Source of the DNA: Woeseiaceae bacterium
GTDB taxonomy: Bacteria > Pseudomonadota > Gammaproteobacteria > Steroidobacterales > Woeseiaceae
Direction: 5' to 3'
Assembly (NCBI GenBank): GCA_028280615.1
Contig: JANQLK010000031.1
Span: 186,001 to 250,000 of the forward strand
Length of the DNA stretch: 64,000 nt
The translations under genes were made by a program, and so were the position numbers. Positions 1 to 7,836 of the stretch are shown piece after piece (position 1 is the first letter of the stretch; each line of letters begins with the position of its first letter). The notes under the pieces were generated by a model. The model had not been told where the DNA came from. It was given only the letters and a program-made list of their open reading frames with translations, and made no database searches.

Positions 1-1204
1 CGGGCATCATCCAGTTGGAAACGATGTAGTCGAGCGACTCGAAGATATTGCGGCTCTCGAACGCCGGGATGAAGCTCAACGGGTGGAAGTCCGCGAGCGA
101 GCCGAACGAGAAGACGGTGCCGAGGCCCGCGATCCAGAGCAGGAACGTGACGATCACGACGCTCGCGATTCGTGAGAGCGCTGTGAAGTCACGCACCACC
201 GAGACGATCGTCTCGAGCATCGTGATTGCGCTCGTGAACGCCGCGATGGCCATGAGGATGAAAAACATGGCGCCGAGCACGCTACCGCCGGGCATCTGGC
301 CGAAGGCGACGGGCAAAGTCGCGAAGATCAGCCCCGGACCCTCGGCGGGTGACAGGCCGTAAGCGAACACGATCGGGAAAATGGCGACACCCGCGATCAG
401 CGCGACTCCGGCATCGGCGGCCGCGACGATCAGTCCCGCTTTGAGTATCGACGTCTTCGAATCCATGTAGGAGGCGACCGTCATCAGCACGCCGATGCCG
501 ATGCCGAGCGAGAAGAACGCCTGGCCGACGGCAAGCAGCACCGTGCCGCGGTCGAATGCCTCGAAGTCGGGCACGAGCAGGAAGCTCGCGCCCGCGGCCA
601 TGTCGCCGGCGAATACCGCGTAGACGAGCAGCGCGAGCAGGAGCGCGAACAGCGAGGGCGTCAGCCAGCGCAGCGCCTTCTCGAGCCCGCCACGGATACC
701 GCCCGCGACGGTCAGCGCGGTCAGCCCCAGGAACACGAGGTGCGTGACGATCATGCGCCCGGAATTCGCCATCAGGCCGTCCAGCGTCGCGCCGGCCCGT
801 TCAGCGGTCATGCCGTCGAAGCCGTCGACGACGGACCTTACGAAGTAGTCGACGGTCCAGCCCGCGACCACGGTGTAGAAGCTCAGCGCGATGAACGTGC
901 CGAGCGCGGCCATGTGTCCGTAGTAACGCCAGTGCCGGCTGACGCCGTCCTGCCTGTGCAGGTTGTGCATCGTCTTGACGACGCTCGCGCCGCCGCGGCG
1001 TCCTGCCAGGAACTCGGCGATGAGCGCCGGCAGCGCAATCAGCGCGATCGCGCCGACGTAAATCAGCACGAAGGCGCCGCCGCCGTTCTCGCCCGCGACG
1101 TAGGTGAACTTCCAGACGTTCGAGATGCCGACGGCGCTGCCGATCGCCGCCGCGAGAAACATGAGTTTCGACGACCATCGCCGCTGCTCCGTGTCCGCGT
1201 TCAA
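1..1204 (-). CDS. Sodium-dependent transporter, NSS/SNF family (3' end outside window)
   Basis: Probable inner-membrane Na+-coupled symporter for an amino acid or related amine. The minus-strand reading frame opens with residues RRWSSKLMFLAAAIGSAVGI followed by SNVWKFTYVAGENGGGAF, the unwound TM1/TM2 signature of the LeuT/MhsT-type neurotransmitter:sodium symporters. About 400 residues with repeated hydrophobic segments are visible before the frame leaves the left edge, so roughly the last 10-20% of a normal 440-500 residue protein is missing. I take the TTG at 1204-1202, which overlaps the stop of the upstream reductase as TTGA; the first in-frame ATG (residue 15) would cut into the conserved TM1. 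Substrate cannot be told from sequence. Coupling to the reductase suggests co-expression. Confidence 0.85.
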   Translation of the reverse strand, partial: MNADTEQRRWSSKLMFLAAAIGSAVGISNVWKFTYVAGENGGGAFVLIYVGAIALIALPALIAEFLAGRRGGASVVKTMHNLHRQDGVSRHWRYYGHMAALGTFIALSFYTVVAGWTVDYFVRSVVDGFDGMTAERAGATLDGLMANSGRMIVTHLVFLGLTALTVAGGIRGGLEKALRWLTPSLFALLLALLVYAVFAGDMAAGASFLLVPDFEAFDRGTVLLAVGQAFFSLGIGIGVLMTVASYMDSKTSILKAGLIVAAADAGVALIAGVAIFPIVFAYGLSPAEGPGLIFATLPVAFGQMPGGSVLGAMFFILMAIAAFTSAITMLETIVSVVRDFTALSRIASVVIVTFLLWIAGLGTVFSFGSLADFHPLSFIPAFESRNIFESLDYIVSNWMMP

Positions 1205-2244
1205 TTCGCGTCCTGGAGGTTGGTGCGAATGATTCCGCTGTGGACGCTCGAAGAGTCGCGCTCGAGGTCGTAGGGTTCGCCGTCGGGGATGCGCATTGCG
1301 GCCAGTCCGGCCGCGATGGCCTCGCGGTCCGCATCGTCGAGCGCGAGCTGCCCGAGGCGCTGGTTCTGCTTCGCGCGCGAACGGCTGCCAATCCCGAGAA
1401 TCACGGCGCTGACCCCGGGCCGGTCGAGCACCCAGCGCGCCGCGACCTGGTCGATGCCGGCCGCGTGCTTGTCGGCGATGGTTCCGAGCGTTCCGAGCAG
1501 CGCCTGGAAAGCGTCCCAGCCGCCGGCGTCGTCGATGATCAGTCCGTACTTGGTCAACGAGCGATTGGGCGCCTCGGGCGGCGGCTGGCCGAGATAGCGA
1601 TCGCTCAGGTATCCGCCGGCCAGCGCGCCGAACGCGAACATGCCGATGTTGGCCTCGCGGCAGGCGTCCGCCATCTGCCGCTCCGGCCGCCGGTCGACGA
1701 GCGAGTACTGCACCTGCATCGAGACGATCGATGCGCTCCGGTCGATGAGCTTTCGGAGTTCCGGCGTATTGAAATTGGTAACGCCGATGAAGCGAATTCG
1801 GCCCTTAAGCTGCGCGTTCAGCAGCCGATCGTAGAGCCGCATGAGCCCGGGTACTTCATAGTCCCACCAGTGGAACTGAACGAGATCGAGTGTGTCGACG
1901 CCGAGCCTCCGGCGCGAGCGGTCTATGACTGCGTCGATTGTCGCGTCGTCGAGCTCGGCGAGCGTTGCCTTGTCCGGGACGAACTTGGTGTGCACCTGGA
2001 TCGAGTCCGGGTCGGGCAGCGTCGCGCGAAACCTGCCGAGCATCGCCTCGGTGCCTTCATAGATGTCGGCGCAGTCGAAGGTCGTGAAGCCGTGCTCGAC
2101 GAGCTCGGCAAAGCGCCTGAGCACCTCGGCCTCGTCGTTCGGGCCGCCGCCGTGATCGGGCGTCAGCTGCCAGCAGCCGCTGATGATTCGGGCGATCGAG
2201 TAACCGGGCCGCAATTCAACCCGCGGGACGTCAGTCATCGTCAC
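1201..2244 (-). CDS. Aldo/keto reductase
   Basis: Cytosolic NAD(P)H-dependent oxidoreductase of the aldo/keto reductase superfamily, 347 residues, the usual length for the group. The catalytic tetrad is visible: Asp57 and Tyr62 in FDCADIYEG, Lys87 in HTKFVPD, and His125 in QFHWWDY. The late segment GVSAVILGIGSRSRAKQN is the typical cofactor-binding region. It starts 14 nt inside the preceding TIGR04076-like gene and its stop overlaps the TTG start of the symporter gene, so the three are probably one transcript. The physiological carbonyl substrate is unknown. Confidence 0.9.
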   Translation of the reverse strand: MTMTDVPRVELRPGYSIARIISGCWQLTPDHGGGPNDEAEVLRRFAELVEHGFTTFDCADIYEGTEAMLGRFRATLPDPDSIQVHTKFVPDKATLAELDDATIDAVIDRSRRRLGVDTLDLVQFHWWDYEVPGLMRLYDRLLNAQLKGRIRFIGVTNFNTPELRKLIDRSASIVSMQVQYSLVDRRPERQMADACREANIGMFAFGALAGGYLSDRYLGQPPPEAPNRSLTKYGLIIDDAGGWDAFQALLGTLGTIADKHAAGIDQVAARWVLDRPGVSAVILGIGSRSRAKQNQRLGQLALDDADREAIAAGLAAMRIPDGEPYDLERDSSSVHSGIIRTNLQDAN

Positions 2245-2575
2245 CGGCCGTCAACGGCACGACCGTCGTCTCGCTGTGCCTGAACGTGGTCTTCCCCGTG
2301 CGCGTGATGCGAAAGCGCGCCTTGCAGTAGGGGTCGGGGCAGGCGATCTCGGCGTCGGTCGTCATCCAGTCGTGCGCGTGGGTCATGCGCTGCTTGGCGG
2401 GCAACAGCGGCAGGATCGCCGAGAGCGCGTACATCGAGAACGACTGGCCGCCCGAGAAGACCAGGTTCTCGCCCTTGACTTCGAAAAACTCGCCCGGCAC
2501 GTGGCTGCACACCATCTCCCTGGGGTCGCCGACGACCTCTACCTTGAGGTCCCACAGTTCGAATTCGTCGTTCAT
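2231..2575 (-). CDS. TIGR04076-like small conserved protein
   Basis: A 114-residue protein whose pattern (an ELWDLKVEVVGDP opening, CSHVPGEFFEV, a middle segment FSMYALSAILPLLPAKQR, then ACPDPYCKARF) matches my memory of the TIGR04076 family, small proteins of unknown function with conserved Cys-containing CPDP and C-H motifs. No signal peptide or membrane segment. It overlaps the aldo/keto reductase start by 14 nt; the pairing suggests an accessory role for that enzyme, but this is inference. ATG start; the ribosome site is weak. Confidence 0.65.
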   Translation of the reverse strand: MNDEFELWDLKVEVVGDPREMVCSHVPGEFFEVKGENLVFSGGQSFSMYALSAILPLLPAKQRMTHAHDWMTTDAEIACPDPYCKARFRITRTGKTTFRHSETTVVPLTAGDDD

Positions 2576-2670
2576 TCTTATGCCGTCCAGATCGCTGTCT
2601 CTGTGCCACGCGCGTGGGCGCCCGCGAAGGCTACCACCCGGCGCTGTGGCGCACCTAATGACTCAGGACA

Positions 2671-3033
2671 CTAGAGCCCACCTTCGTAGACGATGACCTG
2701 GATATCGTTCGGGTCGCGCAGGTACAGGTAGGTCGAGCCCCACGGTCGGGCCTTTGGGCCCTCGCATTCGACCGACCTGGGCAGCGCGTCCCTGAATGCC
2801 TCGACGTCGTCGACCTTGAATTGCAGGCTCACGCACGAGAAGTCCGGCGTAAGGTCGCCGTCGTAGATCTCGAGGTAGGCCTCCCGGCGAGAGTCGGCGA
2901 ACGCGAGAATCACGCCGCGATCATCCGGCTCGTCCCATTCCTCGGCCACCTGCATGCCGAACACGTCACGGTAGAACGTCGCCGTCTCGGCCATCTTCGA
3001 CGTTGTGATCTTGGTTTTGAGCGACAGGCGCAT
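2671..3033 (-). CDS. VOC (glyoxalase/bleomycin-resistance) superfamily protein
   Basis: A 120-residue protein with the two beta-alpha-beta-beta-beta modules of vicinal oxygen chelate proteins: TATFYRDVFGMQVAEEWDEP near the start and a closing RPWGSTYLYLRDPNDIQVIV, where the DP/N turn is the common end signature. Such proteins are metal-dependent lyases or dioxygenases, or drug-binding proteins; which applies cannot be decided. The ATG at 3033 overlaps the stop of the upstream M24 peptidase by one base (TGATG), so it is translationally coupled. An in-frame opening runs much further upstream through the peptidase gene but has arginine-rich, shadow-like composition, so I start here. Confidence 0.8.
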   Translation of the reverse strand: MRLSLKTKITTSKMAETATFYRDVFGMQVAEEWDEPDDRGVILAFADSRREAYLEIYDGDLTPDFSCVSLQFKVDDVEAFRDALPRSVECEGPKARPWGSTYLYLRDPNDIQVIVYEGGL

Positions 3034-4367
3034 CAGCGAATCAGCAGCACTTCCTGGGTGACCGGGTACAGCCACTCGATACCTCTGTGCGTCACGATCG
3101 CGTCGTCCTCGATCGGAATGCGGAGCTTCTTGCCGCCCCATTCGGGTATCGCCGTGTAGGCGAACAGCTCGATGGACAGCATGTTGGATTGCTTGACCTC
3201 GTAGGTCATGCGCTCGGGATTGAACCAGGCGATGGACGGGCCGATGCCATGCCCTAAGTTGCCGACCGAGTGGCAGCCGATAATGACGTCGATGACGTCG
3301 GGGTCGTCGGTCGGCTGGTTGAAGGTGTCCATGATCGTGAAGCCCTCGTCGGCGATGCGCTCGTTGACGAGATCGTAGATCTCCCCGGCGGTGCGGCCGG
3401 CCTTGATGTTGTCCTTGATGATCTGGCGCACCTTGCGGCCGTTGTCGAACGCGTTCTGGATGCTCTCGGGCAGGTGCGTCTCGCCTTCCTTGAGCACGTA
3501 GGCGTGACGCTTGATATCGGTGAAGAAGTTCAGGTAGCCGACGCCCCAGTCGATCGCCAGGAAGTCGCCGCGCTGAATGACGTGATCGTTGGATGTCGCA
3601 ACGAAGCCGTCGGGACCCGTGATGTACACGGACGGCAGGCCGAACGATGTGCCCAGGTTGTTCGCGAACTGCTGCTCGCGCATCCACCAGGCGACCTGTT
3701 CGAGCGTCGTGACGCCCGGCGTGATGACCTCGTTCGAGAACGCGCGTTCGGCGATGTCGCGTGAGAACTCGCCGGCGCGCGCGAACGCGGCGATCTCGGT
3801 GGCGACACGACGGGAGCGGAAGTCGGAGGTGAGCTTCTCGGCCGAGACGAATCGGTCGGCGTAGCGTTTGCCGAGTTCCTCGCTGAGCTTCTCGTAGCTC
3901 GTATGGCTCAGGCCGTCGGCGGCGCCGATGTTGCGCGCGTAGTTGAGCGCGATCGACCGAGGATTCCGCTCCTCGACGAAGGCCTTGAGTTCGTCCGGGC
4001 TGCCGACGTAGTCGTAGGCACGGTTGTCGGTGACCAGCGCGGTGCCGACGCCCAGCACGGCGCGTTCGATCCGGCCATCGCCTCGATCCGTGAAGACGTA
4101 GTAGCCGTAGGAACCGACGTAGCCCTTGCCGAAATCCTCGGTCAGCGGGTCGTCGTAGCCCTCGCGATTCACCGTGATCCACATGTCGACGTTGTTCTCG
4201 CGCATGACCTCGGGCAGCACGAGGTCGAATTTCTCGAGACGGATCTGGTTCATGAGTTCCCAGCGCCGCTTCGCTTCGCCTTTGGCGTGCACGTCGGCGG
4301 CGGCCGTAGTGGCGGCGAAGCCCAGCGTCGTGAATAGCAGCAACGATATGCGCAGGAGTGTGGTCAT
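3033..4367 (-). CDS. Exported M24-family (Xaa-Pro type) metallopeptidase
   Basis: A 444-residue exported peptidase of the pita-bread M24 fold (aminopeptidase P/prolidase group). The five dinuclear metal ligands can be placed: Asp273 in AIDWGVG, Asp284 in FFTDIKR, His373 in GHGIGP, Glu400 in SIELFAY and Glu420 in PIEDDA. Residues 1-24 form a Sec signal peptide (hydrophobic LLRISLLLFTTLGFA, then an Ala-rich cleavage site), so it should act in the periplasm on proline-containing peptides. The start is supported by GGGAGAA about six bases upstream of the ATG. It is followed immediately by the VOC gene. Confidence 0.9.
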   Translation of the reverse strand: MTTLLRISLLLFTTLGFAATTAAADVHAKGEAKRRWELMNQIRLEKFDLVLPEVMRENNVDMWITVNREGYDDPLTEDFGKGYVGSYGYYVFTDRGDGRIERAVLGVGTALVTDNRAYDYVGSPDELKAFVEERNPRSIALNYARNIGAADGLSHTSYEKLSEELGKRYADRFVSAEKLTSDFRSRRVATEIAAFARAGEFSRDIAERAFSNEVITPGVTTLEQVAWWMREQQFANNLGTSFGLPSVYITGPDGFVATSNDHVIQRGDFLAIDWGVGYLNFFTDIKRHAYVLKEGETHLPESIQNAFDNGRKVRQIIKDNIKAGRTAGEIYDLVNERIADEGFTIMDTFNQPTDDPDVIDVIIGCHSVGNLGHGIGPSIAWFNPERMTYEVKQSNMLSIELFAYTAIPEWGGKKLRIPIEDDAIVTHRGIEWLYPVTQEVLLIR

Positions 4368-4514
4368 GGCGTTCTCCCGGTTGGGGGTGACGGCCGACCA
4401 TTAAATCGGCCCGGCGCCGGATTTTCAATTCGGCGAAGTGTGTTCGCGGTGCGAACGCGACACATGCCTCGCGCGGCGCTGCCATCGATCGCCGCGCGCG
4501 GCTATATTGCGGGC

Positions 4515-4946
4515 ATGAAGAAGCTGTACTTCGTCCTGCTCGTCGCCGGCGGTCTGTACTACGCCTACGAACAGAGCCGGCTCGCGCCGTCGCCGGATCG
4601 CTACGCCTGGGAAACGCCGCCGGCCGGGACCGCGACTTTCAACCGTCAGCACGTCGGCCGCCAGGTACAGGGACAGGGCCGTGTCAGCCGCATTCTTGCC
4701 GACGACAATCGCGGCAGCCGTCACCAGCGTTTCATCCTGACGTTGGTTTCGGGGCAGACGCTGCTCATCGCGCACAACATCGACCTGGCGCCGCGCATCG
4801 CCGGACTCGAGGTCGGCGACACGGTCGCCTTCTACGGCGAATACGAGTGGAACGACAAAGGCGGCGTGGTCCACTGGACCCACCGCGATCCGCAAGGCCG
4901 CCACGCAGGCGGCTGGCTCGAACACGAGGGCCGCAAATACGAGTAA
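4515..4946 (+). CDS. DUF3465-type small exported/anchored protein
   Basis: A 143-residue protein with an N-terminal hydrophobic segment (LYFVLLVAGGLYYAYEQ) that acts as signal or anchor. The body matches the DUF3465 pattern as I remember it: QGQGRVSRILADDNRGSRHQ, then SGQTLLIAHNIDLAPRI, a GDTVAFYGEYEWNDKGG stretch and a VHWTHRDPQGRH ending. The fold is probably a small OB-like barrel facing the periplasm; no function is established. It stands alone on the plus strand, divergent from the M24 peptidase gene across 147 bases. Confidence 0.85.
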   Translation: MKKLYFVLLVAGGLYYAYEQSRLAPSPDRYAWETPPAGTATFNRQHVGRQVQGQGRVSRILADDNRGSRHQRFILTLVSGQTLLIAHNIDLAPRIAGLEVGDTVAFYGEYEWNDKGGVVHWTHRDPQGRHAGGWLEHEGRKYE

Positions 4947-4994
4947 GGTCGTGCGAGTACGACCGGATCTCGACAAAAATCAAAGGATCACGAC

Positions 4995-5948
4995 TTGCAG
5001 CAGACGATTGTTACCGACGAAGAAGTCACACGGCTCACGCCGTGGCCCGAGCTGATCGACGCCATTCGCAATGCGTTTCGCGCAGGGGGCGTCTCGCCCA
5101 CGCGGCACGCGCACTCGGTCCCGGGGGCCGGGCGCGAGGACATCTCGCTATTGTTGATGCCGGCCTGGCAAAAGGACGGCGACTTCGGGGTCAAGCTCGC
5201 GATTATCGCGCCGTCGAACGCCGAGTTCGGCGTGCCCCGGCTCGCGAGCTCCTATGTCGTGTTCTCGGGCAAGACCGGGCTGCCCCGCGCCGTACTCGAC
5301 GCGGGCGCGCTGACGGCGCGGCGCACCGCCGCGGCATCCGCGCTCGCGTCGCGCTACCTGTCGCGAGAGGACTCGACGACGCTCCTGATCATCGGCACGG
5401 GAAGGGCCGCGGGGCAGCTTGCCGAGGCGCACTGCGCCGAGCGGCCTATCGAAGAGATCCGCATCTGGGGCCGAAACGCCGACAACGCCGAGGCCGCGGC
5501 CGAGGCCGCGGAGAAGGCAACCGGCGTACGCAGCATCACGGTGCCGGATGTCGAAACGGGTGCGGCCGAGGCCGACATCATCAGCGCGGCAACGCTTGCG
5601 GACAGCCCACTGCTCGAGGCCGGGTGGGTCGAGGCGGGCACGCATATCGATCTCGTCGGTGCGTTCAAACCCACGATGTGCGAGGCCGACCCGGCGACGA
5701 TCGCCAAAGCGGACCAGGTATACGTCGATACGATGGAAGGCGCGATGGACGAAGCCGGTGACCTGATCCAGGCCGTCGATGCGGGCGTGTTTTCGTTCGA
5801 CGACGTCACCGGCGATCTCTATGCGCTTGCGGCCAGCGATCACAGCCTCAGAAAAACGCCCGAGGAGATTACAATCTACAAGTCGGTCGGCGTTGCGCTG
5901 CAGGACCTTGCAGCGGCAGAGCTGTGCCTCGAGGGGCTCGAATCGTGA
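4995..5948 (+). CDS. Ornithine cyclodeaminase / mu-crystallin family protein
   Basis: Cytosolic NAD(P)-dependent enzyme, 317 residues, of the ornithine cyclodeaminase/mu-crystallin family. Visible are the substrate-side lysine in DFGVKLAI, the dinucleotide loop LIIGTGRAAGQ near residue 135, and the DLVGAFKPTM segment equivalent to the family's G(A/S)xxP motif. Family members deaminate ornithine to proline, reduce imino acids or make amino-acid building blocks, so the exact reaction is open. It starts with TTG at 4995, with AAGGA a suitable distance upstream. Its stop overlaps the GTG of the DUF885 gene. Confidence 0.88.
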   Translation: MQQTIVTDEEVTRLTPWPELIDAIRNAFRAGGVSPTRHAHSVPGAGREDISLLLMPAWQKDGDFGVKLAIIAPSNAEFGVPRLASSYVVFSGKTGLPRAVLDAGALTARRTAAASALASRYLSREDSTTLLIIGTGRAAGQLAEAHCAERPIEEIRIWGRNADNAEAAAEAAEKATGVRSITVPDVETGAAEADIISAATLADSPLLEAGWVEAGTHIDLVGAFKPTMCEADPATIAKADQVYVDTMEGAMDEAGDLIQAVDAGVFSFDDVTGDLYALAASDHSLRKTPEEITIYKSVGVALQDLAAAELCLEGLES

Positions 5949-7687
5949 TCCGCGTGATCGGAACCGCGCTCGCACTCGGGCTCGCGGCCACGGCGTCCGC
6001 GTCTCCCGACGGCGACTTCACGGCGCTGCTCGCCGACGAATGGGCGGCACGGCAGGCCGACAATCCGTTTCTCGAGGACGTCATCGAGTCCGAGCCGCCG
6101 CAGCCCATGACGGTCGCGCCCGAGGACTACGAGCGCCGGCTGGCCCGCGACGAGGCGTTTCTCAGGAGGCTTCATAGCATCGACCGGACAAAGCTCACGG
6201 CCGACGCGGCGCTCAACTACGACATCCTTGACTTCGTACTCACGCATCGCATCGAGGCGGCCGCCTTCGAGCCCTGGCGCATGCCGTTCGTGAGCAGCAA
6301 CGGCTTCTTCAACAACATCGCGATCACGCTGACCCAGTCGCGGCGTGAGAGCGTCGACGACTTCGACGTGTACATCGGCCGCATCCGTTCGCTGCCCGCC
6401 TACTTCGAGCAGCAGATCGCCAACATGCGCGAGGGCATCGCCGACGGCTTCACGATGCCGCGCGAGATCATGGACGGCGTCGTCGACATCGTCGCGGCGC
6501 AGGCCGTCGACAGCGTCGAGGACAGCCCGCTGTGGCGCCCGTTTACCGAACTGCCCGCGCATTTTCCGGCAGCCGAGCGGCGCCGGCTCATGGCCGAGGG
6601 CAGGGCGGCGATCGAGCGGCAGGCGCTGCCGGGCTACGAAGCCGTGCTGCGCTTCTTCGAGGACGAATACCTGCCCAACGCGCGGCGGACCCTCGCGGCG
6701 ATCGACATGCCCGACGGCCGCGAGTGGTATCTGTACCTGCTGCGCTACAACACGACGCTGGCCGAGGTGTCGCCCGACGAGATTCACGCCCTGGGTCTCA
6801 GGGAGGTCGCCCGCATACGCGGCGAGATGGCCGACATCATCGAGGAGGTCGGCTTCGACGGCAGCTTCGCCGAGTTTCTCGAGTTTCTGCGCACCGATCC
6901 GCAGTTCTATGCGGAATCCGCGGACGAACTGCTGCGCGAGGCCGCCTTCATTGCCAAGCGCATCGACGGCATCCTGCCGCGCTACTTCAACAAGATGCCG
7001 CGCATGCCCTACGGCGTGTTTCCCGTGCCCGAGGACATCGCGCCGAACTACACAACCGGCCGCTACTGGTGGCCGCCGATCGATCGCAGCCTGGGCGGCC
7101 GCTATCTCGTCAATACGCACGCGCTCGACAAGCGGCCGCTGTACAACCTGAAGGCACTGACCCTGCACGAAGCCGTTCCCGGCCATCACCTTCAGGTCGC
7201 GCTGTCGCGCGAGATCGAGAACTCGCCGCCGTTTCGCTCGGTGCTGTACCTGATGGGCCACGCCGAGGGCTGGGGACTCTATTGCGAGAAGCTCGGCCGC
7301 GAGATGGGCATCTACGACACGCCCTACGAGCGCTTCGGCCAGCTGACCTACGAGATGTGGCGCGCGACGCGGCTCGTGGTCGACACGGGTCTGCACTGGA
7401 AGGGCTGGTCGCGGGAGCAGGCCGTTCAATACATGGCCGACAACACGGCACTGTCAATCCTGAACATCCGTACCGAGGTCGACCGCTACGTGGCGACGCC
7501 GGGACAGGCGACGGCCTACAAGCTCGGCGAACTCAAGATCTGGGAGCTCCGGCGGCGGGCCGAGCAGGCGCTCGGGCCGGCGTTCGATCTCGGCGCGTTT
7601 CACGACATCGTCGTCGCCGACGGCTCGATGCCGCTGTCGCTCGTCGAGGCACGCGTCGACGCCTGGATAGCCGTCTCTCGAGACTGA
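5945..7687 (+). CDS. Exported DUF885 family protein, putative metallopeptidase
   Basis: A 580-residue exported protein of the DUF885 family. The motif LHEAVPGHHLQ (His408, Glu409, then GHH at 413-415) resembles a zinc-peptidase site, and the later GHAEGWGLYCEKL supplies a further conserved Glu. The end segment PGQATAYKLGELKIWELR is also typical. I choose the GTG at 5945 because it overlaps the previous stop (GTGA) and directly begins a signal peptide (IRVIGTALALGLAATASAS); the frame stays open a further seven codons upstream. Peptide hydrolysis in the periplasm is inferred from the motif and the family, not shown. Confidence 0.88.
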   Translation: MIRVIGTALALGLAATASASPDGDFTALLADEWAARQADNPFLEDVIESEPPQPMTVAPEDYERRLARDEAFLRRLHSIDRTKLTADAALNYDILDFVLTHRIEAAAFEPWRMPFVSSNGFFNNIAITLTQSRRESVDDFDVYIGRIRSLPAYFEQQIANMREGIADGFTMPREIMDGVVDIVAAQAVDSVEDSPLWRPFTELPAHFPAAERRRLMAEGRAAIERQALPGYEAVLRFFEDEYLPNARRTLAAIDMPDGREWYLYLLRYNTTLAEVSPDEIHALGLREVARIRGEMADIIEEVGFDGSFAEFLEFLRTDPQFYAESADELLREAAFIAKRIDGILPRYFNKMPRMPYGVFPVPEDIAPNYTTGRYWWPPIDRSLGGRYLVNTHALDKRPLYNLKALTLHEAVPGHHLQVALSREIENSPPFRSVLYLMGHAEGWGLYCEKLGREMGIYDTPYERFGQLTYEMWRATRLVVDTGLHWKGWSREQAVQYMADNTALSILNIRTEVDRYVATPGQATAYKLGELKIWELRRRAEQALGPAFDLGAFHDIVVADGSMPLSLVEARVDAWIAVSRD

Positions 7688-7734
7688 GCCCCTACCCGTT
7701 CATCGACGATTTCGGTGCGGTAATCGAACGATAT

Positions 7735-7762
7735 TTGAATGGTCGAGCAAACCCGATACACT
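7735..7762 (+). promoter_or_regulatory. Candidate sigma70-type promoter for the DUF5916 gene
   Basis: TTGAAT at 7735-7740 and TACACT at 7757-7762 with a 16-base spacer, in the AT-rich gap before the outer-membrane protein gene. It is followed by an unusually AT-rich stretch and a leader of about 70 bases. Based on sequence pattern only. Confidence 0.4.
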
Positions 7763-7836
7763 CACGCCTGCAATATATTATCTATTATTTCCAGTTGCCG
7801 GCGCCTGCTGCGACCGGCCATTCCCGGGGGTCTCGA

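Noticed and set aside
1240..2283. A 347-residue plus-strand frame opposite the aldo/keto reductase
   Set aside because: Antisense shadow: same span, no domain signature, and the opposite strand has a full catalytic tetrad.
2671..4485. A 604-residue minus-strand frame ending in the VOC domain
   Set aside because: Only the last 120 residues are protein-like; the rest is the shadow of the M24 peptidase gene in another frame.
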